Translations under genes and position numbers: made by a program | Virus record (IMG/VR): IMGVR_UViG_3300022074_000130 | Coordinates: 1-38,703 of that record | Length of the DNA stretch: 38,703 bases | Reading direction: 5' to 3' (one strand) | Origin: a virus | In this document: positions 17,490-23,154 of the stretch, piece by piece | Numbering within the stretch: position 1 is the first letter of the stretch | Layout of the letters: every line of letters starts with the position of its first letter | The notes under the pieces: generated by a model | Databases searched by the model: none | What the model was told of the DNA's origin: nothing | What the model saw: the letters and a program-made list of their open reading frames with translations, nothing else

Positions 17490-17525
17490 GGCTGCCAAAC
17501 ACAAGGAAAAAAAAGCAGCCTTGAC
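17476..17525 (-). terminator. Strong Rho-independent terminator, leftward
   Basis: Read on the minus strand, an 11-bp perfect stem (17515-17525 with 17485-17495, sequence GTCAAGGCTGC and its complement) encloses a 19-base loop and is followed by nine U residues (17484-17476). It would end any leftward transcript from 17798 rightwards, separating the early units from the replication operon. Confidence 0.9.
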
Positions 17526-17763
17526 TTGTAAATCAGTAAATCCCGAGTTTATAACCATACGCTAGCTATGGTCAGCTAGTCAATGTCTATCCTAATAGGA
17601 CACGTTATCATCGATGCAATAGCCTAATTATGACGCTCATTTACTGAAACTTAAACTTATGTGAGGAGACGAAATATTTACTTTGAATCGGATTCAGAAT
17701 CTCCTCACATAAACTTAAAGGGGGTAGTGATAAGCCTACCCCCATAGGAGATTTATGCAATGA
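17476..17763 (-). ncRNA. Predicted structured non-coding RNA, about 285 nt
   Basis: The interval has its own promoter (17770-17798) and its own terminator (17476-17525) but no convincing gene. Hairpins on the transcript: an 8-bp stem of five G/C plus TAG/CTA (17720-17743); a 13-bp stem TTATGTGAGGAGA/TCTCCTCACATAA (17657-17669 with 17700-17712) whose 30-base loop can form a small TGAA/TTCA stem; a short TCCTA/TAGGA palindrome near 17590; CCATA/TATGG near 17555-17571; and the terminator. One 34-codon frame starts at the ATG near 17742 but has no ribosome site and reads through the hairpins. No known RNA family is recognised. Confidence 0.65.
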
Positions 17764-17769
17764 AAGTAT

Positions 17770-17798
17770 ATAATACCTTATCAAGTGGCTTATGTCAA
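17770..17798 (-). promoter_or_regulatory. TTGACATAA-type promoter P1 (ncRNA)
   Basis: TTGACA (17798-17793), 17-base spacer beginning TAA, TATTAT (17775-17770) on the minus strand; expected start near 17763. It overlaps the end of the 322-residue gene, and the only thing downstream before the terminator is the structured RNA region. Confidence 0.8.
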
Positions 17799-18763
17799 GC
17801 CACCATTTTATCTTTGTTAGTGATAAGAACAGTAACTTTATCCATAAGCTCTTGCTCATCTTTTTGTTGTCGTGCCAACATGTCTTGTTGAATAACACTT
17901 TGAGATATAGATGACAAAGCCAAAGCTGTACCTGTGCCAACAATCTTATGTCGTACATTAGAAGCCTCAGTCCATACTTCTTCTACTGCCTCAAGTGTCT
18001 TGGAAGAACGAATAAGCTCTGCATATGCCTTGAACTTTTCTTTCATCTCTTCGTAGTGCTTATGCCATTTGAGACGCACTCGTTCTAATGCAGATAAGTA
18101 TTTCTCAAACACAGCCAACTCATCTGATGAAACAAGCCTAGCTCGTTGATGACATGAATGCCTACTCTTTGGAACAGTAAAAGCCATAGACATATCATTA
18201 TCATCAAAAAACTTTTGTTGATATGCGTCTATCTTATCTTTTATATCTCGCATCTCTTGATGATATGTAGTCATACGCTTACCATTGTAATCTTTTTCAT
18301 TATCATCAACATACTTATATTTGATTACATCAATACCATTAGCCACCATATCCTCGTAGTACATAGCAATCAAATCATCTCTTGATAAATTACCTATCTC
18401 ACGCTTTGATGAGCCATAACGATAATAATTACCATAACCACTACAAGCAAAGTTTGTGTAAATAGAACGCTCATCTCTTCTAGCGTTATATTCATTTAAC
18501 AAATCATCTCTATCAGTAAACCAAAAGCATGACTCTTCTTCTGTTGCATCATACTTTGATAATACATCTAGGTCTGATTGAGGTGTAGCATTGCCAACTA
18601 TTTTAGTTACAATCTTTTTGATTTCTGGAATAATATCCTTGACCTCTTGGATTGCCTTTTGCTTTGGCTCAGACCACTTGCTAGGTGTCTTAGCTATTTG
18701 TTCTTGAGCATACGTATACAATATAGGTCTGCTCGTAGTTTGATTTAACATTGTCTTAGCCAT
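17795..18763 (-). CDS. Hypothetical 322-residue early protein
   Basis: A single-gene unit with its own promoter and AAGGA site. The protein is helical and charged: residues 25-60 and 215-265 look like long helices (RVRLKWHKHYEEMKEKFKAY), with an aromatic-rich middle (ACSGYGNYYRYGSS) and a Gln-rich C-terminal helix. Its last codons double as the -35 of the ncRNA promoter. I recognise no domain. Position among other early accessory genes suggests host interaction or takeover, which is only an inference from context. Confidence 0.8.
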   Translation of the reverse strand: MAKTMLNQTTSRPILYTYAQEQIAKTPSKWSEPKQKAIQEVKDIIPEIKKIVTKIVGNATPQSDLDVLSKYDATEEESCFWFTDRDDLLNEYNARRDERSIYTNFACSGYGNYYRYGSSKREIGNLSRDDLIAMYYEDMVANGIDVIKYKYVDDNEKDYNGKRMTTYHQEMRDIKDKIDAYQQKFFDDNDMSMAFTVPKSRHSCHQRARLVSSDELAVFEKYLSALERVRLKWHKHYEEMKEKFKAYAELIRSSKTLEAVEEVWTEASNVRHKIVGTGTALALSSISQSVIQQDMLARQQKDEQELMDKVTVLITNKDKMVA

Positions 18764-18797
18764 TTTTTTTCCTTCTGTTAATGGTTAATATTCTTAT

Positions 18798-18826
18798 ATA
18801 ATACACTAGCCTAATCGTTATGTCAA
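18798..18826 (-). promoter_or_regulatory. TTGACATAA-type promoter P2
   Basis: TTGACA (18826-18821), 17-base spacer beginning TAA, TATTAT (18803-18798); expected start near 18791, 28 bases before the ATG at 18763. It begins just after the stop of 18828-19058. Confidence 0.85.
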
Positions 18827-18827
18827 A

Positions 18828-19058
18828 CTAGCGAAACTTACTTGCAAGGTTAGACATGTATTCTTGTATAACTTCTGTTATATCTTCTTTGTTAATAAAC
18901 CTTTCCCAATCATCATAACTTGCATCTACATGACTGATAACAGATTTTAATTCTAAGTCGCCTTTGTTGGCATGTATCATAGGTAGACTTTCATATATCT
19001 CATCAATCATTTCTTCTCGCTTTTGTTCTGCGTAATGTTCCCATCTTAAATCACTCAT
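18828..19058 (-). CDS. Small acidic hypothetical protein (76 aa)
   Basis: AAAGGA precedes the ATG, 11 bases after the upstream gp88-like stop. The product is helical and acidic with Trp/Tyr residues (SDLRWEHYAEQKREEMIDEI; later YDDWERFINKEDITEVIQEY). It is probably co-transcribed with 19070-19696. No family recognised. Confidence 0.7.
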   Translation of the reverse strand: MSDLRWEHYAEQKREEMIDEIYESLPMIHANKGDLELKSVISHVDASYDDWERFINKEDITEVIQEYMSNLASKFR

Positions 19059-19069
19059 GCTTTTCCTTT

Positions 19070-19696
19070 CTAATGTTTGTGATAGCTAACATTCTTGACC
19101 TCTTTGTTCCAACAAGCTCGGCAATCACGACACTCATTGTCTTGAAACCTAGATGGACAATCATGCCCAATAGCTTGTTTGTTGTGATGCACTGTTGAAG
19201 TATAATCAAACTTCAATGGCTCTCCATCAATCATTGGACTAGATACTCTAACCAAAAGATTATCTGGAAACTCTTTGTATATCTTGAGATAGTCAGATAC
19301 AATCTTAACTTCTCTTGTTGGTAGCCAATGCTTGATTGTAGGTGTACCATTACAAACCATTACAATCTTTTCTAGCATAGCCATATCGGCAATGTCGCCA
19401 CTATCAAACCAACGAAAGTATCCAGACTTGGCTGAATACCTGTTGACCATGAAAGTCATGGCTTCGACAAAGCGTGGGTGTTTGAAAGCATCAAACCTTT
19501 TTTGTAATCCTTGTTGCACAGTAGGGAAAAGATAATTACCTTTCATAGCATAACAACCATGACAAGTAGTGCCTTTTACTTTGCGTAACTTACTGCCTGT
19601 CTTGCATAGCTTGGCAGGCGTATTGTATGTTGGACAAGGCATTTTACCTGCCCTGCCTAACGATACCATAATGTCTTTTGCTTCTTGTAGTTTCAT
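19070..19696 (-). CDS. Cysteine-rich phage protein resembling the gp88 family
   Basis: A 208-residue protein with conserved-looking cysteines: MPCPTYNTPAKLC, then TTCHGCYAMKGNY, and C-terminal HDCPSRFQDNECRDCRACW. Between them are FRWFDSGDI and HWLPTREVKIV. The order CxxCYA, R-x-F-D/G-SGD and a ...PTREx strand matches what I recall of the phage gene product 88 family, thought to hold metal or an Fe-S cluster; biochemical function is unknown. It follows a 22-residue membrane peptide whose end supplies AGGAAAAG as a possible ribosome site. Confidence 0.65.
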   Translation of the reverse strand: MKLQEAKDIMVSLGRAGKMPCPTYNTPAKLCKTGSKLRKVKGTTCHGCYAMKGNYLFPTVQQGLQKRFDAFKHPRFVEAMTFMVNRYSAKSGYFRWFDSGDIADMAMLEKIVMVCNGTPTIKHWLPTREVKIVSDYLKIYKEFPDNLLVRVSSPMIDGEPLKFDYTSTVHHNKQAIGHDCPSRFQDNECRDCRACWNKEVKNVSYHKH

Positions 19697-19697
19697 A

Positions 19698-19766
19698 TCA
19701 ATCTTTTCCTAACGCTAATAATAAAAATATAAATAAAGTAACTAAAATAATAATAAAATAATCCAT
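19698..19766 (-). CDS. Tiny membrane peptide (22 aa)
   Basis: ATG at 19766, AGGAA eight bases upstream, TGA ending one base before the next ATG. The peptide is almost all hydrophobic (DYFIIILVTLFIFLLLALG then Lys-Asp): one TM helix with a short acidic/basic tail. The position directly between promoter P3 and the gp88-like gene supports translation. No function recognised. Confidence 0.5.
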   Translation of the reverse strand: MDYFIIILVTLFIFLLLALGKD

Positions 19767-19800
19767 TGACAAATTCCTATAATAATATAAAATGTATAAA

Positions 19801-19812
19801 CCCGTACTCGGG
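19801..19812 (-). other. Short GC hairpin at the 5' end of the P3 transcript
   Basis: CCCG/CGGG with a four-base loop (19801-19812) lies exactly at the expected transcript start of P3. It may stabilise the 5' end, or act as a weak terminator for transcription from 20087 since U-rich bases follow on the minus strand. Confidence 0.4.
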
Positions 19813-19819
19813 AGGCTCT

Positions 19820-19848
19820 AATATATGCGAATAGCATACTTATGTCAA
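19820..19848 (-). promoter_or_regulatory. TTGACATAA-type promoter P3
   Basis: TTGACA (19848-19843), 17-base spacer beginning TAA, TATATT (19825-19820). It overlaps the final codons of 19845-20087 and serves the membrane peptide, gp88-like and 76-residue genes. Confidence 0.8.
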
Positions 19849-20087
19849 TCGGGGTCTGTTCCCCCATAGGACTCTCTAACCCATTCAGCTTCTATATCTT
19901 TAGCTTGGTCTTTAATATCATAACAATCATTACATATATTCCAATACATTAATAAAGTTAGTGCCTTGTATTTATCATCAGCATACTTTTCTATAAACTC
20001 ATACCTAGTCATAGTCATAGCATCTGGTATCATGTAATCTAGTTTTGCAATCTCTTTGTCTAACTCTTTAAATCTTTTCTTATCCAT
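19845..20087 (-). CDS. Small hypothetical protein (80 aa)
   Basis: Helical protein (DKKRFKELDKEIAKLDYMI; KYKALTLLMYWNICNDCYDI) with an acidic C terminus. It starts one base after the stop of 20089-20292 and shares its transcript from P4. Two cysteines (NICNDC) could bind metal but no partner pair is present. No family recognised. Confidence 0.7.
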   Translation of the reverse strand: MDKKRFKELDKEIAKLDYMIPDAMTMTRYEFIEKYADDKYKALTLLMYWNICNDCYDIKDQAKDIEAEWVRESYGGTDPD

Positions 20088-20088
20088 A

Positions 20089-20292
20089 TCAATATCCTAA
20101 CTTGTTTTTGTCTACTAACCACATGTGTTTGACTTTTGTTTTTTCTACATCATCAAATATAACTTCGACTTTGTATTCTGTATTAGCGTTCTCTTGTGCA
20201 AGAGGTGTACCTTTTTTTGCTTTGACAGGTAAATAAAATGTCCACACATTATCTTTACAACTGCCATCATGTTTATCAAAATTAATTTTCAT
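20089..20292 (-). CDS. Small beta-rich hypothetical protein (67 aa)
   Basis: First gene after promoter P4, with AAAGG before its ATG and an untranslated leader of about 14 bases. The product has strand-like segments (WTFYLPVKAKKG; TEYKVEVIFDDVEKTKVKHM). No family recognised. Confidence 0.7.
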   Translation of the reverse strand: MKINFDKHDGSCKDNVWTFYLPVKAKKGTPLAQENANTEYKVEVIFDDVEKTKVKHMWLVDKNKLGY

Positions 20293-20312
20293 AACTACCT
20301 TTCTATTATCTA

Positions 20313-20341
20313 TTTATACTATTTTTTATTGTTTATGTCAA
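20313..20341 (-). promoter_or_regulatory. TTGACATAA-type promoter P4
   Basis: TTGACA (20341-20336), 17-base spacer beginning TAA, TATAAA (20318-20313). It starts four bases after the U run of the preceding terminator, so terminator and next promoter are directly abutted. Confidence 0.85.
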
Positions 20342-20344
20342 ATG

Positions 20345-20375
20345 AAAAACCCCAGAAATCTGCCGAAATCTGGGG
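20345..20375 (-). terminator. Rho-independent terminator of the 20.4-21.2 kb unit
   Basis: CCCCAGA (20350-20356) pairs with TCTGGGG (20369-20375); on the minus strand five U residues follow (20349-20345). It closes the six-gene unit driven by P5. Confidence 0.85.
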
Positions 20376-20402
20376 CTACTTTCTCGGAGGAATGAGAAAC
20401 TT

Positions 20403-20471
20403 TTATTTATATAATGCTAGTATGATTGTACCTACAATAATTATTGTTATAAATATTAATACATCAAGCAT
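20403..20471 (-). CDS. Tiny membrane peptide (22 aa)
   Basis: ATG at 20471 opens a 22-residue frame that is one hydrophobic helix (LDVLIFITIIIVGTIILALY then Lys). It overlaps the end of the 32-residue membrane peptide gene and lies just before the terminator. The ribosome site is weak, so support comes from composition and from the four similar neighbours. Confidence 0.4.
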   Translation of the reverse strand: MLDVLIFITIIIVGTIILALYK

Positions 20472-20554
20472 ATACCTATACTCGCAAACACAGTCATAAA
20501 AATTAATGCTGTCATTATTAAACAAACAAATATTATTCTTTCTGCAAAAGTCAT
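20456..20554 (-). CDS. Tiny membrane peptide (32 aa)
   Basis: ATG at 20554 lies in the ATGA overlap with the stop of 20551-20808. The peptide has a short polar head (TFAERI) and one TM helix (IFVCLIMTALIFMTVFASIG). The exact four-base overlap is the same coupling used by undoubted genes in this phage. Confidence 0.6.
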   Translation of the reverse strand: MTFAERIIFVCLIMTALIFMTVFASIGICLMY

Positions 20555-20808
20555 GCTACCCTCAATACTTTTTTTATTTCAGATAGCTGCTCTTGCATTA
20601 GTGAGTTATCTTGATTGTTTACTTTTGAATATGCTCTAATCAAATGATGTATCTGCATATCAAATATACTTATCAAACTGCCTTTTGATTCTGAGTAATA
20701 CATAAACTCTTCATCTGGTTCTTCTGCTGTCATTTGCAAAAGTATGTCAGCAGGTATTTCTTTTTTATGTATTAGCTTTTCCATTTGTATATATTCTCGT
20801 AGTGTCAT
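20551..20808 (-). CDS. Small hypothetical protein (85 aa)
   Basis: Helical, acidic protein (TLREYIQMEKLIHKKEIPAD; EEPDEEFMYYSES) ending in a basic helix. Start shares a base with the previous stop (TAATG); end shares ATGA with the following membrane peptide. No family recognised. Confidence 0.7.
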   Translation of the reverse strand: MTLREYIQMEKLIHKKEIPADILLQMTAEEPDEEFMYYSESKGSLISIFDMQIHHLIRAYSKVNNQDNSLMQEQLSEIKKVLRVA

Positions 20809-21008
20809 TAGTCCTCTCTTTCTTGATAGTCTACAGTATCAGAGTATGATAAACCACAATCAAAACAACTTGCGTGTACATCACTCCAGTTTTGTTCTGC
20901 ATCATGCTCATATTTTTCTTTATGATAATCGCCCTTGCCTAATGCGTATATATCATTATCATAAACAAAATGACCATTGAATGTTGTAAATAATTCTAAC
21001 TGTTCCAT
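20808..21008 (-). CDS. Small hypothetical protein (66 aa)
   Basis: AAAGGA precedes the ATG. The acidic product is rich in His, Tyr and Asp with one CxxC (ASCFDCGLSYSD), which may be half of a zinc site. It is coupled to the next gene by TAATG. No family recognised. Confidence 0.65.
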   Translation of the reverse strand: MEQLELFTTFNGHFVYDNDIYALGKGDYHKEKYEHDAEQNWSDVHASCFDCGLSYSDTVDYQERED

Positions 21009-21009
21009 G

Positions 21010-21108
21010 TTAATCCTTTCTAATTCTTGTTATAGAATTTTTTTTAGTTCTAGAGTGTCTGCCGTACTTGATGTATAACCACATCATTGTTAATAATAAG
21101 TTTTTCAT
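21010..21108 (-). CDS. Tiny membrane-tethered basic peptide (32 aa)
   Basis: ATG at 21108 overlaps the previous peptide's stop by ATGA. A hydrophobic head (KNLLLTMMWLYI) is followed by a strongly basic tail (KYGRHSRTKKNSITRIRKD). It ends one base before the ATG of the 66-residue gene. A short amphipathic or membrane-anchored peptide with cytoplasmic basic tail is the likely form. Confidence 0.5.
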   Translation of the reverse strand: MKNLLLTMMWLYIKYGRHSRTKKNSITRIRKD

Positions 21109-21194
21109 GTTGGTATTCCTAAAATTAGTATTGCCCCTCCAAGCCACACACAATTAATCAGTATCGCCCAGAGTATTAATTCAAATATATTCAT
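21105..21194 (-). CDS. Tiny membrane peptide (29 aa)
   Basis: First gene after promoter P5. ATG at 21194 has GAGGTGACT in front. The peptide is one hydrophobic helix with two Trp (NIFELILWAILINCVWLGG and onward) and almost no charge. Expected leader length is about 18 bases, which fits a real first gene. Confidence 0.6.
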   Translation of the reverse strand: MNIFELILWAILINCVWLGGAILILGIPT

Positions 21195-21218
21195 AGTCAC
21201 CTCGTTGTTTATTATGTA

Positions 21219-21247
21219 ATAATATCAATGATTTAACGTTATGTCAA
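21219..21247 (-). promoter_or_regulatory. TTGACATAA-type promoter P5
   Basis: TTGACA (21247-21242), 17-base spacer beginning TAA, TATTAT (21224-21219); start expected near 21212. It overlaps the last codons of the GcrA-like gene. Confidence 0.85.
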
Positions 21248-21549
21248 ATCGCATTACGATAAAAGTCTCTTGACTTACATGGGCTACAAAACCTATCAAA
21301 CTTTGAATATGTTGTATAAGTTTTATTACACAGTAAGCAGTTAGACTCTCCATACTTTTTAAAATGTGTAGCGTATGAATGTCGAACTTGTCGCCTTTTG
21401 TTTTTTGATTTAGATAATTTGTTTCTATGCATTTTACCTAACACAGAATTTCTTGTCGTGCCAATTTTTTCTGCAATCAAAGATGCTTTCACACCTTGCG
21501 TGTATAATTTTTTGGCACGAACAAAGTTATCTTCAGTCCAACTAAACAT
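21244..21549 (-). CDS. GcrA-like regulator with C-terminal zinc ribbon
   Basis: A 101-residue protein. The N-terminal SWTEDNFVRAKKLYTQGVKA followed by SLIAEKIGTTRNSVLGKMHR matches the helix-turn-helix of GcrA, an alphaproteobacterial sigma70 cofactor that acts at promoters carrying methylated GANTC. After a basic linker come two CxxC pairs (CLLC and CSPC). A phage copy could steer host RNA polymerase to phage promoters or away from host ones. It overlaps the upstream gene by eight bases. Family recognised with good confidence; the phage role is inferred. Confidence 0.75.
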   Translation of the reverse strand: MFSWTEDNFVRAKKLYTQGVKASLIAEKIGTTRNSVLGKMHRNKLSKSKNKRRQVRHSYATHFKKYGESNCLLCNKTYTTYSKFDRFCSPCKSRDFYRNAI

Positions 21550-21919
21550 CTTGTTCCTCTCTCTCCATTTTGTATTCTAGTTCCCAATACATAGACTTAG
21601 ATATTCTGTTAAGCCATTTGGCTTTACTCTCATGAGCAACATTAGTTTTAAGTCCAATGTTTTTTCTAACATCTTCTAAAGTGATAAGCATTTCATTTGA
21701 GTAAGCAGATAGCTTAGTAATAAACAAATGACGCAAATAAACTTCTTTGTAGTTTAACTGTGTTATCTCTCCTATACCTATACCCATACTACCCCAAGCT
21801 AAATACTTTGTAGCAGGATTGTATTCAGAATACTCTTCGCCTGTATCTTCATCATGTTTAGTTACATAGCAATAGTTTTTCCAATCGTATACTTTTTCTA
21901 CATCTACTCTTAGTGACAT
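21542..21919 (-). CDS. Hypothetical early protein (125 aa)
   Basis: First gene after promoter P6 with AAAGGA before the ATG. The protein has an N-terminal acidic, aromatic part (DWKNYCYVTKHDEDTGEEY) and a helical C-terminal half (ITLEDVRKNIGLKTNVAHES) with several Trp. No family recognised. It is coupled by an eight-base overlap to the GcrA-like gene, suggesting related timing. Confidence 0.7.
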   Translation of the reverse strand: MSLRVDVEKVYDWKNYCYVTKHDEDTGEEYSEYNPATKYLAWGSMGIGIGEITQLNYKEVYLRHLFITKLSAYSNEMLITLEDVRKNIGLKTNVAHESKAKWLNRISKSMYWELEYKMEREEQDV

Positions 21920-21947
21920 TTTGTGTCCTTTCTGTTTGTTATTACTT

Positions 21948-21976
21948 ATAATACTATTTTTCTTTTGTTATGTCAA
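21948..21976 (-). promoter_or_regulatory. TTGACATAA-type promoter P6
   Basis: TTGACA (21976-21971), 17-base spacer beginning TAA, TATTAT (21953-21948); start expected near 21941, 22 bases before the ATG at 21919. Confidence 0.85.
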
Positions 21977-22045
21977 TTATACTTCCTCTGGCATAACTCA
22001 TAACGTTTCGGCATATATCGGCAGAAAACTAGGATTTTTATTTTC

Positions 22046-22060
22046 AGTAACGCCGTTACT
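22046..22060. repeat. 15-bp palindrome, left copy
   Basis: AGTAACG-C-CGTTACT. The same palindrome with the central base complemented occurs at 23139-23153, so the two copies are inverted and flank the gene at 22228-23025. A candidate operator for a dimeric protein or end of an inserted segment. Confidence 0.7.
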
Positions 22061-22084
22061 CACTTCGCTTTTCCTTTCGTTGTC

Positions 22085-22161
22085 TACGGTCAGCCATACT
22101 ACTGTCATACTACGGTAATCTCAACTACGGTAAGTAGTCCTACGGTCTCTATAAATACGGT
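22085..22161 (+). repeat. Iteron-like array with 15-bp period
   Basis: TACGGT begins at 22085, 22111, 22126, 22141 and 22156, and the variant TACTGT at 22100. All steps are 15 except one of 11. Two copies extend to ACTACGGTAA (22109 and 22124), and the exact complement TTACCGTAGT occurs at 23295-23304. The array lies between terminator and promoter P6, with no gene over it. Such arrays bind replication initiators or repressors. Confidence 0.7.
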
Positions 22162-22181
22162 CACAAAAATTTTTAGACGTG

Positions 22182-22209
22182 AAAAAACCGCCCTTAAAAA
22201 AGAGCGGTT
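22182..22209 (-). terminator. Rho-independent terminator after the 265-residue gene
   Basis: On the minus strand AACCGCTC (22209-22202) pairs with GGGCGGTT (22193-22186) allowing one G-U or mismatch, followed by a U run (22187-22182). It lies just beyond the stop at 22228 and isolates this gene from the P6 unit. Confidence 0.8.
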
Positions 22210-22227
22210 TATATTATTATTATTTAA

Positions 22228-23025
22228 TTATTTTTTATTTGCTATTTTAACAGTTGTATCAACGACATTCCCTTGACTTGTTAAAGCTAGACCAGAATTT
22301 TTTTCAAACACTTTTCCAATAGTATTTTCTAAAGTTTCAAGATGTTTTGCAAAATCTGATTTAGTATCATGCCCTAGTAAATCAATTATTTCCTCATTGT
22401 TTAACTTGATTAAATATTGATTTAATTCAATGATTACTTTTTCAAAGTCTGTCTTGCCTTGCCCTTTGGCACTTTGTCTAGTTCCGTCTGGGAATATTTG
22501 GGCAAAATGACCCTCTCTTAATTCGCCAATAACAGCGACTAAAGTATGATTGTCATTAGGTACTTTTTGCCCTTTTAAATCTGGGTCACTGATTTCTGGT
22601 TTAAGAGTTGAATATGGCAAACACATTTCGCCATTGTCATTTAATTGATACCCTTTCTCAGTATCGTTTTTTTCTTCAGTAGTTGGGTTAACTGCATAAA
22701 ATAACAATACTGCATCTTTAACAGCCCTGCCAACCTTAGTTTCAAAAGATTTAATTGCCATTGATTGCCCATATTTATCCTTTTTTGAGCTTTCATATTC
22801 TGCAAGTTGATACACCTTATTGCGTAAAATCTTGCTAGTCCAACCATCTTTAGCTAAATCTGTTTTGTCTTGTTCCATAAATTTTACAAGCAAATCTCTC
22901 AATTCTGCTAAAGTTGTTTTTTGGCGTGTTTCTTCTGACTTTGAAGAACTTTTTAATTTTTTAACAAAATCTGCCAATTCATCTTGAACAGGGTTTGTTA
23001 ATACTACTTTATTTTTATTAGTCAT
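22228..23025 (-). CDS. Hypothetical 265-residue protein between symmetric repeats, candidate regulator or initiator
   Basis: A single-gene unit with promoter P7 and its own terminator. The protein is Lys-rich and helical in residues 10-110 (TRQKTTLAELRDLLVKFMEQ), has a beta-containing middle (TLVAVIGELREGHFAQIFPD) and a helical C-terminal region. No known domain recognised. It is the gene closest to the divergent promoters and is flanked on both sides by inverted copies of a 15-bp palindrome and of ACTACGGTAA, which suggests that it may bind them. Alternatives are an unrelated early protein or cargo of an inserted segment. Confidence 0.8.
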   Translation of the reverse strand: MTNKNKVVLTNPVQDELADFVKKLKSSSKSEETRQKTTLAELRDLLVKFMEQDKTDLAKDGWTSKILRNKVYQLAEYESSKKDKYGQSMAIKSFETKVGRAVKDAVLLFYAVNPTTEEKNDTEKGYQLNDNGEMCLPYSTLKPEISDPDLKGQKVPNDNHTLVAVIGELREGHFAQIFPDGTRQSAKGQGKTDFEKVIIELNQYLIKLNNEEIIDLLGHDTKSDFAKHLETLENTIGKVFEKNSGLALTSQGNVVDTTVKIANKK

Positions 23026-23070
23026 AAGTTTCCTTGTGTTTAATAAAAAGCTTAATTGCTAATTATTATA

Positions 23071-23099
23071 AATATATCATTATAAAAACATTATGTCAA
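23071..23099 (-). promoter_or_regulatory. TTGACATAA-type promoter P7
   Basis: TTGACA (23099-23094), 17-base spacer beginning TAA, TATATT (23076-23071); start expected near 23064, about 40 bases before the ATG at 23025. Confidence 0.8.
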
Positions 23100-23137
23100 A
23101 ATTATGATACTTTATAAAATAATTATAAAATATATTT

Positions 23138-23154
23138 GAGTAACGGCGTTACTC
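23138..23154. repeat. 15-bp palindrome, right copy
   Basis: GAGTAACG-G-CGTTACTC, 17 bases including the flanking G/C. Inverted partner of 22046-22060. It lies about 40 bases upstream of promoter P7. Confidence 0.7.

Noticed and set aside
17440-17502. Primase start at the ATG at 17502
   Set aside because: The added 16 residues would be encoded by the terminator's stem and U tract upstream of the probable promoter start.
17641-17958. Minus-strand 105-residue frame across the ncRNA region
   Set aside because: It starts inside the 322-residue gene in another frame, runs through promoter P1 and the hairpins, and its internal ATG near 17742 has no ribosome site.
22085-22161. CRISPR-like array reading of the 15-bp repeats
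   Set aside because: Units are only 6-10 bases with 5-9-base gaps; too short for repeat-spacer structure, and no cas operon is present (the Cas4-like nuclease belongs to the replication operon).
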